Of a stretch of 64,000 nucleotides of DNA, positions 23,565-32,556 are shown piece after piece. Each line of letters starts with the position of its first letter. Positions within the stretch are counted from its first letter, which is position 1. The position numbers and the translations under genes were made by a program. The notes below the pieces were generated by a model. That model ran no database searches and was not told the DNA's origin. It saw nothing but the letters and a program-made list of their open reading frames with translations. The stretch lies in assembly GCF_013409985.1 (NCBI RefSeq), contig NZ_JACCBY010000004.1, positions 186,001 to 250,000 on the forward strand. The letters run 5' to 3'. Source of the DNA: Sphingomonas melonis (lineage in GTDB: Bacteria; Pseudomonadota; Alphaproteobacteria; Sphingomonadales; Sphingomonadaceae).

Positions 23565-26500
23565 ATGAAAACCATGTCGCGTCATTGGCTTGCCGTCGTC
23601 GCGGCGGTTTCCGCCGTGCTGGCGTCGACCGGCGCGCGGGCGCTTGATCCCGGCCGTCCGCTCGATCAACTCCGCCACACCGGGTGGAGCCTGGGCAACG
23701 GCGCTCCCGGCAATATCAAGGCGATCGCGCAGGGGCGTGACGGCTTCCTCTGGCTCGGCACCTCGACCGGCCTGTACCGGTTCGACGGCATCCGCTTCGA
23801 GCCCGTCGCGCCCGAGGAGGATGATCCCCGACGCTCGCAGCAGATCACCGCGTTGCTCGCCGCCCGCAACGGCGACATCTGGGTCGGCTATGACTTCGGC
23901 GGCATCGCCCGGTTGCGCGACGGCCGGTTGCGCGGCGCCAATCCGGCCAAGCCGCGCGGCGGGGTCCTCGCGCTGGTCGAGGATCGGGACGGCGCGGTCT
24001 GGGTCGCGGCGAACAGTGCCGGCACGACGATCCTCGATCGCTTCGCCGGCGGCCGCTGGACGCGCTTCGATGCGGCGCGGGGCGCCCCGGCGGCGGGGAT
24101 CGAGGCGATCGCGACGGGCGGCGACGGCAGCCTCTACGCCGCGGCGCAGGACGGTGTGTACGCGCTGCGGCCCGGCAGACGGCGGTTCGACCGGATCGTC
24201 GACGCGGGCGTGACGAATGCCGCGCTGGCGCGTGGCCGCTACGGGGAGATGTGGTTGGCCGACGACCGTGGCCTTCGGCCGGTCGATGCCCCTCGCCCGA
24301 TCCTGCCGGTGCCGGTCGCCAACACGCCCTATGTCAACCGCCAGCTCCAGATCGATCGCGACGGCAACATCTGGATCGCCGGCGCGGACGATGGCCTCGC
24401 GCGCCGGTCGGCGGAGCGACGTGAGCATGGCGCCATCACCCCCAGCCGCATGGAGCTGTTCACCGACCGCCAGGGGCTGACCGGCAAGCTGGCGCTGTCG
24501 GTCTTCGAGGATCGGGAGGGCAATATCTGGGTCGGCACCGCCTCCGGCCTCGATCGTTTCTCCGCCAGCAACGTCGCGCAACCCGCGTCGGCCGAGACCC
24601 TGCTCACCGGTTTCGCCGGGCGGGGCGCGCCGGGCTCGATCATGGTCGCCGGCCTGTCCGGCCTCTATCGCCTGGCCGCGCCGCCGGCCCCGCCCCGCCT
24701 CGTCCTGCGCCGTCCGGGCATCGGGGTCTTGTGCGGCGACGCACGGACGATCTTCGCGGTCAATCTGTCGGGGGCGGTGGTGATCCGCGACGGGCAGCCC
24801 CGCGCGGCGGCGCGCAGCCGCACGCTGGGGCGCGCGCTGCCGGTGACCTGCACGATGGACGCCTCGGGGCGGGTCTTCGCGAGCTTCGATGGTCTCTACA
24901 CGCTCGACGGGACGACGCTGCGGCGGATGCCGGGCCTGCCCGGCTCGTCCGCCGGCACGGCGACGATGCTGCGCTCGGACGGCGCCGGTGGCCTGCTGGC
25001 CTATTGGGGACGCACTGGCATCAACCATATCGGCGACGGCACGGTGCGGACGCTGCTGCCGAGCAGGCGCAACGCGATCGGCTTCGTGAAGACGCTGGTG
25101 CGCACCCCCTACGGGTTCCTCGCCGGCGGCGAATCCGGCCTCGCCCGCTACGACGGACGCCGATCGACCTTCCTCACCGCCCGCCGCTACCCGTTTCTCG
25201 CCGGGGTGACCGGGATCGCGCGGACCGCCGGCGGCGCGACCTGGATCATCGGGGCGTCGGGGATCGTGCGTATCCCCACCGCCGCGCTCGAGGCGGCGTT
25301 CCACGATGATACCGCGTCGGTGCCGGTCGTCCGCTTCGGCGAGGAGGAAGGGTTTCGCGCGCGCACCGACGCCTATGACACCAACGACGCCGTCGAGGAT
25401 GCCGCGGGGCGGATCTGGTTCGTCACTAATCGCGGACTCGCGTGGATCGACCCCGCTGCGCTCACCCGCAATCGGCAACCGCCGCCGGTGGTGATCCGGT
25501 CGCTGACCGCCAACGGCGTGGCGCAGAGGATCGGCGCGGGCGAGATCCGCCTGCCGGCGCGCACCAACCGCGTGCAGATCGCCTTCGCCGCGCTCAGCCT
25601 GACCGATGCCACCGCCAACCGCATCCGCTATCGCCTGCAAGGCGTCGACGCCGGCTGGATCGATGCCGATCGCGACCGGCGGGCGACCTATACCAACCTC
25701 GGGCCGGGCGCCTATGTCTTCCAGGTCGTCGCCGCGAACAACGACGGCTTATGGAACCGTACCGGCGCGCGCGTCGCGCTGGTCATCGCACCCACCTTCT
25801 ATCAGACGACGTGGTTTACCGGCCTGCTGCTGTCGCTGGCGGCGGCTGCGGCGTGGCTGCTGTATCGTCGGCGGGTGCGGATCATCGCGCAGCGCATCCG
25901 CGATCGCCTGCAGGTTCAGGTCGCCGAACGCGAGCGGATCGCGCGCGAGCTGCACGATACGCTGTTGCAGGGCATGCAGGGGCTGATGCTCCACTTCCAG
26001 GCGGCGGCGGACGGCATGGCACCGGGCACGCCGGCGCGCAGCACGATCGAGCGCGCGCTGGAGCGCGGGGACGACGTCCTGCTCGAAGGGCGCGACCGCG
26101 TCCGCGATCTGCGCGCCAGCGGACCCTCGGCGACGTTGGAGGCCCGGCTCGCCGCGCTGATCGGCGAGCCCATGGTCCCCGGCAGCGCCGCCATCGCCTT
26201 GCGGACGCGCGGCACGCCGCGCGCGATCTGCGCCCCCGTCGTCGAGGAACTGGCGGCGATCGCGGGTGAGGCGCTCGCCAACGCACGGGCGCATGCCCGC
26301 GCCGCGCATGTCGAGGTGGAGGTCGATTATGGCCATCACGAGCTGGTGCTGACGATCGAGGACGACGGCATCGGCCTCGACGCCGGCGTCCGTGCCGCCG
26401 GCCGGCGCGACGGCCATTTCGGCCTGGTCGGCATGCGGGAGCGGGCGGCGGGCGTCGGCGGCATCTTCACGATCCGGCCGGGACAGGCGGGCGGTGTCCG

Positions 26501-26594
26501 GGTGCGGGTCGCGATCCCCGCCGCGGTGGCCTACGTCCCGGTCGCGCGGCCGCGCTGGCCCCGACGCTGGCGCGCGCGGCCGCCCGAGGCGTGA
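23565..26594 (+). CDS. Membrane sensor kinase with periplasmic beta-propeller and Y_Y_Y domain
   Basis: 1009 residues. A signal sequence (LAVVAAVSAVLASTGARA) precedes a periplasmic two-component-regulator propeller: repeated blades such as GRDGFLWLGTSTGLYRFDG, NGDIWVGYDFGGIARLRDG and EGNIWVGTASGLDRFS. A Y_Y_Y domain follows (RIRYRLQGVDAGWID, TYTNLGPGAYVFQVVAANNDG). One transmembrane helix (about 746-772) leads to a HisKA_3 dimerisation region with the phospho-His in RELHDTLLQGMQG (about 797) and an HATPase with DDGIGLD. This is the one-component-like NarX/LytS-style architecture often used for sensing glycans or other periplasmic ligands. The likely partner is the NarL-type regulator at 27332. 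Confidence 0.88.
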   Translation: MKTMSRHWLAVVAAVSAVLASTGARALDPGRPLDQLRHTGWSLGNGAPGNIKAIAQGRDGFLWLGTSTGLYRFDGIRFEPVAPEEDDPRRSQQITALLAARNGDIWVGYDFGGIARLRDGRLRGANPAKPRGGVLALVEDRDGAVWVAANSAGTTILDRFAGGRWTRFDAARGAPAAGIEAIATGGDGSLYAAAQDGVYALRPGRRRFDRIVDAGVTNAALARGRYGEMWLADDRGLRPVDAPRPILPVPVANTPYVNRQLQIDRDGNIWIAGADDGLARRSAERREHGAITPSRMELFTDRQGLTGKLALSVFEDREGNIWVGTASGLDRFSASNVAQPASAETLLTGFAGRGAPGSIMVAGLSGLYRLAAPPAPPRLVLRRPGIGVLCGDARTIFAVNLSGAVVIRDGQPRAAARSRTLGRALPVTCTMDASGRVFASFDGLYTLDGTTLRRMPGLPGSSAGTATMLRSDGAGGLLAYWGRTGINHIGDGTVRTLLPSRRNAIGFVKTLVRTPYGFLAGGESGLARYDGRRSTFLTARRYPFLAGVTGIARTAGGATWIIGASGIVRIPTAALEAAFHDDTASVPVVRFGEEEGFRARTDAYDTNDAVEDAAGRIWFVTNRGLAWIDPAALTRNRQPPPVVIRSLTANGVAQRIGAGEIRLPARTNRVQIAFAALSLTDATANRIRYRLQGVDAGWIDADRDRRATYTNLGPGAYVFQVVAANNDGLWNRTGARVALVIAPTFYQTTWFTGLLLSLAAAAAWLLYRRRVRIIAQRIRDRLQVQVAERERIARELHDTLLQGMQGLMLHFQAAADGMAPGTPARSTIERALERGDDVLLEGRDRVRDLRASGPSATLEARLAALIGEPMVPGSAAIALRTRGTPRAICAPVVEELAAIAGEALANARAHARAAHVEVEVDYGHHELVLTIEDDGIGLDAGVRAAGRRDGHFGLVGMRERAAGVGGIFTIRPGQAGGVRVRVAIPAAVAYVPVARPRWPRRWRARPPEA

Positions 26595-26744
26595 TGCGGA
26601 CGGTCCCGGCGGATGGGCGCGCCGAGCGGATACCGCAGGATCATCCCAATGACGGCAAGGCGATCCACGACGGCGGCCGCTGATCCGGGCCACATCTGGC
26701 ACAACCGACTCCGGCACGATGCGCGTGGGACCGTTTGACCGAGG

Positions 26745-27335
26745 ATGAGCCGCTTGCCTGACGATGTCGCCCATATCGGAACCTGTGGCGGCGTCGAGAT
26801 CGGCGTCGCGCCGCATGACGCGGTGACGGTCGACGCCGCGCTGGCGATCGCCGGCATGTTCGAACGGGAGTTGGGACAGGAACGGCCGGCCGGCGGCCTC
26901 GACCATCTCGACCGTGCATTGGGCGGTGCGATCACGCGGCTGCGCGCCGACGGGATCTTCAGCGGCGGCCTGGGGGCGATGCTCACCCTGTCGACGCCGG
27001 AGCCGCCGGTTCGCGCGGGATCGATCGTGGTGATGGGGCTCGGCGATCCCGGGCCGTGGCGACCGGACACGATGCGCACCGTGCTGGCCTGTGCCGCGCG
27101 CGAAGCCGTCCGGCTCGACGTCGTCTCGGCGGGCTTTGCGCCGGGGCTGCTCGACAGCGGCCTGCACCCGGACCGGCTTGCGGGCGTGTCCGACGCGATG
27201 CTCGCCGGGCTGCTGGACGGACTGGGTGACGGGCGACGCGGCGCGCTGACGCACTGGATCTTCTGCACCGGCGCGACGCATCTCGACGCGACCGTCGCGG
27301 TTTTTCGTCAGGGCTTTGCACGGCTGGCGCGATGA
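26745..27335 (+). CDS. Leucyl aminopeptidase N-terminal-domain-like protein
   Basis: 196 residues, one compact alpha/beta domain. The middle (GAMLTLSTPEPPVRAGSIVVMGLGDPGPW) and the following REAVRLDVVSAGF helix look like the macro-like N-terminal domain of M17 aminopeptidases (often LLVVGLGDPxxF). The catalytic metal-binding C-terminal domain is absent, so it is not a peptidase. It sits between the sensor kinase and the response regulator, its stop overlaps the next start (ATGA), and it may modulate the pair. The family call is tentative. Confidence 0.5.
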   Translation: MSRLPDDVAHIGTCGGVEIGVAPHDAVTVDAALAIAGMFERELGQERPAGGLDHLDRALGGAITRLRADGIFSGGLGAMLTLSTPEPPVRAGSIVVMGLGDPGPWRPDTMRTVLACAAREAVRLDVVSAGFAPGLLDSGLHPDRLAGVSDAMLAGLLDGLGDGRRGALTHWIFCTGATHLDATVAVFRQGFARLAR

Positions 27336-28033
27336 GCCTTGCGATCCAGTCACTTGGCAGCGCATCAGGCGCCTGCACCGCCAAGATGAGCAAGCCCGAC
27401 GTGCCGAACAGCGCCATGCCGATCCGGATCATGATCGTCGACGATCATCCCTTCCTGCGGGAGGGCGTGAAGGCGGTCGTCGGCGGCCAGGCCGATCTGA
27501 CCATCGTCGCCGAGGCGGCGACCGGCGAGGAGGCGATCGGCCTCTATGCCGATCATCGTCCCGATATCGTGCTAATGGACTTGCAGATGCCCGGCATGGG
27601 CGGCGTGCTGGCGATCTCCGCGATCCGCGACCGCTGGCCGGATGCGCGGATCGTGGTGCTGACCACCTATGCCGGCGATGCGCAGGCTCTCCGCGCGCTG
27701 AGGGCCGGCGCATCGGGCTATCTGCTCAAGAACACGCTGCGCAAGGAACTGCTCGACGCGATCCGCTCGGTGCACGCCGGCGGCAAGCATCTCGACGGCA
27801 CGGTCGCCTCCGACATTGCCTTTCACGCGATCGAGGACATGCTGAGCCCCCGCGAGATCGAGGTGCTGGCGCTCGCCGCCGCGGGCAATTCGAACAAGCA
27901 GGCCGCGGCCCGGCTGCAGATCAGCGAGGATACGGTGAAGGGGCATATGAAGATGATCTTCCTGAAGCTCGGCGCCTCCGATCGCACGCATGCGGTGACG
28001 ATCGCCGCGAAGCGCGGCATCATCGAGCTGTAG
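27332..28033 (+). CDS. NarL/FixJ-type response regulator
   Basis: Up to 233 residues. The receiver has IRIMIVDDHPFLREGV, the phospho-acceptor Asp in DIVLMDLQMPGM (about 83 from this start), Thr in VVLTTYAGD and Lys in YLLKNTLRKELL. A LuxR-type HTH follows: LSPREIEVLALAAAGNSNKQAA...SEDTVKGHMKMIF. ATG 27332 overlaps the previous stop and would couple translation. The 28 extra N-terminal residues are not part of the receiver, so ATG 27386 or 27416 may be the real start. Cognate kinase by position: the propeller sensor upstream. Confidence 0.88.
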   Translation: MSLAIQSLGSASGACTAKMSKPDVPNSAMPIRIMIVDDHPFLREGVKAVVGGQADLTIVAEAATGEEAIGLYADHRPDIVLMDLQMPGMGGVLAISAIRDRWPDARIVVLTTYAGDAQALRALRAGASGYLLKNTLRKELLDAIRSVHAGGKHLDGTVASDIAFHAIEDMLSPREIEVLALAAAGNSNKQAAARLQISEDTVKGHMKMIFLKLGASDRTHAVTIAAKRGIIEL

Positions 28034-28167
28034 CGCCACCGCCCGGGCGCCCGTCCTCCTGAAGCCGGCCCCTCCTAAAGAGGTCCGCCATCCCCCTCTT
28101 CCGGGTGGCAGGCGATCGTAACGCCTCCGTTATGCTCCGTGGACTTCCTGCAAAGGGCCACGGAGCA

Positions 28168-28722
28168 ATGTTGCAAACCGCCTTCCGCACTACCCTACCG
28201 GACGGGCCTCCGCCGCCCGCCGCCGACGCGGTGACGCTCGTCGCCACCGCGCGCGGCGCGCTCGACCGGGAGGCGACCGGCGTCGTCCGCGCTTGCCTCG
28301 ATCAGCTTGCCGGGCTGCTGGCGACGCACCGCACCGGCCGTCATCCGGCCCGCATCGCCATGGCGCCGCCGCCCGCGATCCGGGGTGGTCTGGCGCCCTG
28401 GCAGGTGCGGCGGGTCTACGCGCTCGTCGAGGACGAGCTCGGCACGATGATCACGGTCGAGGCGATGGCCACCGCCGCCCAGCTGAGCACGGCGCATTTC
28501 TGCCGCGCGTTCAAGTCGAGCACCGGCCACACGCCCCATGCCTATCTCATGCATCGCCGCGTGCTCCGCGCCCAGGCGCTGATGCTCCACACCGACGATC
28601 CCCTCAGCGCGATCGCCTGTGCCTGTGGGCTGGCCGACCAGTCCCACCTCGCGCGGCTGTTCCGCCGCCTGGTGGGGGAATCGCCCCGCGCCTGGCGACG
28701 CCGCGCGCAGACGGGCCGCTGA
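28168..28722 (+). CDS. AraC-family transcriptional regulator
   Basis: 184 residues. The C-terminal 100 residues hold two HTH motifs: ITVEAMATAAQLSTAHFCRAFKS, and then SAIACACGLADQSHLARLFRRLVGESP followed by WRR. The N-terminal part is short and has no recognisable ligand-binding cupin. The start is ATG 28168 with CGGAGCA just upstream; earlier in-frame starts at 28105 and 28132 are less convincing. It lies 52 bp upstream of the hydrolase operon and probably controls it. Confidence 0.8.
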   Translation: MLQTAFRTTLPDGPPPPAADAVTLVATARGALDREATGVVRACLDQLAGLLATHRTGRHPARIAMAPPPAIRGGLAPWQVRRVYALVEDELGTMITVEAMATAAQLSTAHFCRAFKSSTGHTPHAYLMHRRVLRAQALMLHTDDPLSAIACACGLADQSHLARLFRRLVGESPRAWRRRAQTGR

Positions 28723-28774
28723 GCCTCATTCCGAAGCCACCGCAATCCAGCCACCCAACGGGAGTTCACCACCA

Positions 28775-29437
28775 ATGACCATCACTGCCACCCCGACACC
28801 GGGCAAGTCCCTGATCTCGCCCACCGATCACGCGCTGGTGCTGATCGATTTCCAGTCGCAGATGGCCTTTGCCACCAAGTCGATCGCGCCCGAACTGCTG
28901 CGCAACAACGCCGCACTGATCAGCCGCGCCGCCAAGTCGTTCGACGTGCCTACCATCCTGACCACCGTCGCCGAGAAGAGCTTCTCCGGGCCGATGTTCG
29001 ACGAGATCACCACCGCATTCGACGGCCAGGCGATGCTCGACCGCACCAGCATGAACACCTGGGAAGACGCCGCGGTGATCGAGGCGATCAACCGCATCGG
29101 TAAGCAGCGCATCGTCTTCGCCGGCCTGTGGACCAGCGTCTGCATCGTCGGGCCGGTGGCATCGGCGATCGATCAAGGCTTCGACTGCTATTTCATCGCC
29201 GACGCCTGCGGCGACATCTCTGCCGAGGCGCATGAGCGTGCCGTGCAGCGGATGATCCAGCTCGGCGCCAAACCGATGACATCGCTGCAATATCTGCTCG
29301 AACTGCAACGCGATTGGGCGCGCACCGCGACCTATGGATCGACCACCGGCATCGCGAAGGCATGGGGCGGTGCCTACGGACTCGGCGTCACCTACGCCAA
29401 GTCGATGTTCGGCGCGTCCGAAGGCGGCCACGCCTGA
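28775..29437 (+). CDS. Isochorismatase-family cysteine hydrolase (YcaC-like)
   Basis: 220 residues. Cysteine-hydrolase hallmarks: catalytic Asp in ALVLIDFQSQM, Lys in TVAEKSFSG and nucleophile Cys in GLWTSVCIVGPVASAI (cis-peptide before the Cys loop). Enzymes of this clan split amides or related bonds; YcaC-like members have unknown substrates. ATG 28775 follows GGGAGTT. It is the first gene of the plus-strand catabolic run and is followed by an alpha/beta hydrolase, a common pairing in stress or xenobiotic operons. Confidence 0.8.
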   Translation: MTITATPTPGKSLISPTDHALVLIDFQSQMAFATKSIAPELLRNNAALISRAAKSFDVPTILTTVAEKSFSGPMFDEITTAFDGQAMLDRTSMNTWEDAAVIEAINRIGKQRIVFAGLWTSVCIVGPVASAIDQGFDCYFIADACGDISAEAHERAVQRMIQLGAKPMTSLQYLLELQRDWARTATYGSTTGIAKAWGGAYGLGVTYAKSMFGASEGGHA

Positions 29438-29502
29438 CCGGCCCGGCGCGCGCCTGCCACACCCGCGCGCGCCTCTCCTCCTCGCAACGAAGGGACTGTA
29501 CC

Positions 29503-30339
29503 ATGAGCTACGTCACGACCGCCGATGGCGCCGAGATCTTCTACAAGGACTGGGGCGCCAGGGACGCGCAACCGATCGTCTTCCATCACGGCTGGCCCCT
29601 GTCGTCCGACGACTGGGACACGCAGATGCTGTTCTTCCTCAACCAGGGCTATCGCGTCGTCGCGCACGATCGGCGCGGCCACGGCCGCTCCAGCCAGATC
29701 GGCAGCGGTCACGACATGGACCATTATGCAGCGGACGCCGCCGCGGTGGTCGAGCATCTCGGCCTCACCAATGCCATCCACATCGGGCACTCCACCGGTG
29801 GTGGCGAGGTCGCGCGCTATGTCGCCCGGCACGGCCAGCCGCAGGGCCGGGTGGCCAAGGCGGTGCTGGTCAGCTCGGTGCCGCCGCTGATGGCGCAGAC
29901 CGCGAACAATCCGGATGGCCTGCCGATGGCGGTGTTCGACGGCATCCGCGCCGGCCTTGCCGCCGGCCGCGCCGCGATGTTCCGCGATTTCGCCGCCGGC
30001 CCCTTCTACGGCTTCAACCGTCCGGGGGCGGACGTCCAACAGGCGGTGATCGACAATTGGTGGCGCCAGGGCATGATGGGCAGCGCGCAGGCCCATTATC
30101 TCGGCATCGCCGCCTTTTCGGAAACCGACCAGACCGACGACCTCAAGGCCATCACGGTGCCGGTGCTCGTGCTGCAGGGCGATGACGATCAGGTCGTGCC
30201 CTACCAGCATGCGGCTCTGAAACAGGCCGAGTTGCTGCCGAACGCCACGCTCAAGATCTACCAGGGCTTCAGCCACGGCATGCTGGCGGTCAACGCGGAC
30301 GTCATCAACCCCGATCTGCTCGCCTTCGTGCGCGGCTGA
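29503..30339 (+). CDS. Alpha/beta hydrolase (non-haem chloroperoxidase-like)
   Basis: 278 residues. MSYVTTADGAEIFYKDWG, the oxyanion segment HHGWPLSSDDWD, DRRGHGRSSQ, nucleophile Ser in HIGHSTGGGEVARY, Asp in LQGDDDQVVPY and His in GFSHGMLAV give the full catalytic triad and the typical length of cofactor-free haloperoxidases/esterases. The physiological activity is more likely an esterase or perhydrolase than halogenation. AAGGGACTGTACC precedes the ATG. Cytoplasmic. Confidence 0.87.
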   Translation: MSYVTTADGAEIFYKDWGARDAQPIVFHHGWPLSSDDWDTQMLFFLNQGYRVVAHDRRGHGRSSQIGSGHDMDHYAADAAAVVEHLGLTNAIHIGHSTGGGEVARYVARHGQPQGRVAKAVLVSSVPPLMAQTANNPDGLPMAVFDGIRAGLAAGRAAMFRDFAAGPFYGFNRPGADVQQAVIDNWWRQGMMGSAQAHYLGIAAFSETDQTDDLKAITVPVLVLQGDDDQVVPYQHAALKQAELLPNATLKIYQGFSHGMLAVNADVINPDLLAFVRG

Positions 30340-30366
30340 TCCCGCGACGCCGGGAAGGACATCGTG

Positions 30367-30609
30367 ATGAAACCCTATCTTCTGTCGCTCGGGGCCGGCC
30401 TGCTGGTCGGTGTCATCTACAGCCTTCTCGGCGTCCGTTCGCCGGCGCCGCCTGCGATCGCGCTGGTCGGACTGCTCGGCATCCTGCTGGGCGAACAGGC
30501 GGTGCCGCTGGTCAAGCGGCTCGGCTCCGCTCCGGCTGCCCTCGCCTATCTGCGCGGCGAGAGCGCCCACCATGTGCTCGGCAAGCTGCCGGGCGACCGT
30601 CGGGCATGA
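30367..30609 (+). CDS. XapX-domain (DUF1427) small membrane protein
   Basis: About 80 residues. Two hydrophobic helices (YLLSLGAGLLVGVIYSLLGV and PPAIALVGLLGILLGEQAV) with the short PSPxPP-like turn (RSPAPPA) that defines XapX. Function unknown; the family is often encoded beside amidohydrolases and hydrolases, as here. Its stop overlaps the next ATG (ATGA), so the two are coupled. Confidence 0.85.
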   Translation: MKPYLLSLGAGLLVGVIYSLLGVRSPAPPAIALVGLLGILLGEQAVPLVKRLGSAPAALAYLRGESAHHVLGKLPGDRRA

Positions 30610-32342
30610 TCGCCACCCGGCGCCAGACCATCGCCGGCATCGCCGCCAGCGCGATCGCCGCGCCTCTCTTCGCCGCAAGGACCTCCGCCATGACCGACAC
30701 CATCATCGTCAACGCCAGGGTCACGACGCTCGACCGGCAGAATCCACAGGCGCAGGCGATCGCCATCCGCGACGGCGCCTTCCTCGCGGTCGGCAGCGAG
30801 GCGGAGGTGCGCGCCGCCGCGCCGCAGGCGCGGGTGATCGACGCCGGCGGCCGCCGTGTCATTCCGGGCCTGATCGACAGCCACATGCACATCATCCGCG
30901 GCGGGCTGAACTATAACATGGAATTGCGCTGGGATGGCGTGCCCACGCTGGCGGACGCGATGGCGATGCTCGCGCAGCAGGTCGCCAACACGCCCGCGCC
31001 GCAGTGGGTGCGCGTCGTCGGCGGCTTCACCGAGCATCAATTCGCCGAAAAGCGTCTGCCGACGCTCGCCGAGCTGAATGCGGTGGCGCCCGACACGCCC
31101 GTCTTCATCCTGCACCTCTACGACCGCGCGCTGCTCAACGCGGCCGCGCTGCGCGTCGTCGGCTATACCAGGGACACGCCCAACCCGCCCGGCGGCGAGA
31201 TCGTCCGCGACGCCGCCGGCAACCCGACCGGGCTGCTGCTGGCGCAGCCCAATGCGACGATCCTCTACGCGACGCTCGCCAAGGGGCCGAAGCTGCCGCC
31301 CGAATACCAGCTCAACTCGACCCGCCATTTCATGCGCGAGATGAACAGCCTCGGCGTGACCGGCGTGATCGATGCCGGCGGCGGCTTCCAGAACTATCCC
31401 GACGATTACGACATCATCGGCAAGCTCCACGCCGACGGGCAGCTGACGCTGCGGATCAGCTACAATCTGTTCACCCAGAAGCCCAAGGAGGAACTGGCCG
31501 ACTTCACCGGCTGGGTCGGCCAGGTGACGCCGGGGCAAGGCGACGACACCTACCGCCACAATGGCGCCGGCGAGATGCTGGTCTATTCGGCGGCCGATTT
31601 CGAGGACTTCCGCGTCGCGCGTCCCGACATGCCGCCGAGCATGGAAGGCGACCTGGAGCCGGTGATCCGCCTGCTCGCCGAACACAAATGGCCTTGGCGC
31701 CTGCACGCCACCTACGACCAGACGATCGGCCGCGCGCTCGACGTGTACGAGAAGGTCGCCCGCGATATCCCGTTCACCGGCATCAACTGGTTCTTCGACC
31801 ATGCCGAGACGATCAGCGACCGCAACATCGACCGGATCGCGGCGCTCGGCGGCGGCATCGCCGTGCAGCACCGCATGGCCTATCAGGGCGAATATTTCGT
31901 CGAACGCTACGGCCATGCCGCGGCCGAGCGCACGCCGCCGATCGGCCGGATGATCGCCGCCGGCATTCCGGTGGGTGCCGGCACCGACGCGACGCGGGTC
32001 GCAAGCTACAATCCCTGGGTCTCGCTGCACTGGCTGGTCACCGGCAAGACGGTCGGCGGCCTCGGCCTGTACCCCGGCAGCAACCGCGTCAGCCGCGAGA
32101 AGGCGCTGGCGATGTGGACGCACGAGAACACCTGGTTCTCCAGCGAGGTCGGCAAGAAGGGCCAGATCAAGGTCGGCCAGCTCGCCGATCTGGCGATCCT
32201 GTCGGGCGATTACCTCAGCGTGCCGGAGAGCGACATTCCGCACCTGCGCGCGGTGCTGACGCTGCTCGGCGGCACGGTGGTCCATGGCGAGGGCGAATAT
32301 GCCCCGCTCGCCCCGGCGCTGCCCCGCCCCATGCCCGACTGA
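30606..32342 (+). CDS. YtcJ-type amidohydrolase, ending at a premature TGA
   Basis: 578 residues. An export-like N-terminus (RRQTIAGIAASAIAAPLFAA), then the amidohydrolase-3 fold: metal site GLIDSHMHIIRGG, carbamylated-Lys or substrate region, WFFDHAETIS, QHRMAYQGEYF and the final Asp in GAGTDATRVASYNPW. The usual C-terminal domain strands (GQLADLAILSGDYLSV, GGTVVHGEGEYAPLAP) are present. The TGA at 32340-32342 stands where homologues I recall read Trp (PxPDWSPV), and in-frame coding-like sequence continues for 63 more codons. The catalytic core is complete, so activity is possible. Substrate unknown. Confidence 0.8.
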   Translation: MIATRRQTIAGIAASAIAAPLFAARTSAMTDTIIVNARVTTLDRQNPQAQAIAIRDGAFLAVGSEAEVRAAAPQARVIDAGGRRVIPGLIDSHMHIIRGGLNYNMELRWDGVPTLADAMAMLAQQVANTPAPQWVRVVGGFTEHQFAEKRLPTLAELNAVAPDTPVFILHLYDRALLNAAALRVVGYTRDTPNPPGGEIVRDAAGNPTGLLLAQPNATILYATLAKGPKLPPEYQLNSTRHFMREMNSLGVTGVIDAGGGFQNYPDDYDIIGKLHADGQLTLRISYNLFTQKPKEELADFTGWVGQVTPGQGDDTYRHNGAGEMLVYSAADFEDFRVARPDMPPSMEGDLEPVIRLLAEHKWPWRLHATYDQTIGRALDVYEKVARDIPFTGINWFFDHAETISDRNIDRIAALGGGIAVQHRMAYQGEYFVERYGHAAAERTPPIGRMIAAGIPVGAGTDATRVASYNPWVSLHWLVTGKTVGGLGLYPGSNRVSREKALAMWTHENTWFSSEVGKKGQIKVGQLADLAILSGDYLSVPESDIPHLRAVLTLLGGTVVHGEGEYAPLAPALPRPMPD

Positions 32343-32534
32343 TCGCCGGTCGCGACCTTCGGCGGCTACCACCGCGATCCCGCCGCATCGGCGAGGCTGG
32401 CCAGCGCCTGCGGATGCGCCGCCGCCTGCGGCGTCCACGGCCACGATCATGCCGCGGCGCTCGGCGCGCAGGCGCCGTCGGCCGATGTCCAGACCTTCTG
32501 GGGCGCGCTCGGCTGCGGCTGCTGGGCCGTCTGA
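32343..32534 (+). pseudogene. Orphaned C-terminal extension of the amidohydrolase
   Basis: In frame after the TGA, 63 codons read SPVATFGGYHRDP, then a Cys/His-rich tail (CGCAAACGVHGHDHA) ending LGCGCWAV before TGA 32532. It has no start or ribosome-binding site of its own. The composition is protein-like and continues naturally from the upstream gene if TGA is read as Trp (TGG). It may be lost by mutation, or a base-calling error may have split it off. Confidence 0.6.
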
Positions 32535-32556
32535 TCCACCGATGAGGAGACCGTTC

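Noticed and set aside
23382..25640. A 752-codon antisense frame over the propeller kinase
   Set aside because: Arg/Gly-rich low-order translation opposite clear propeller repeats.
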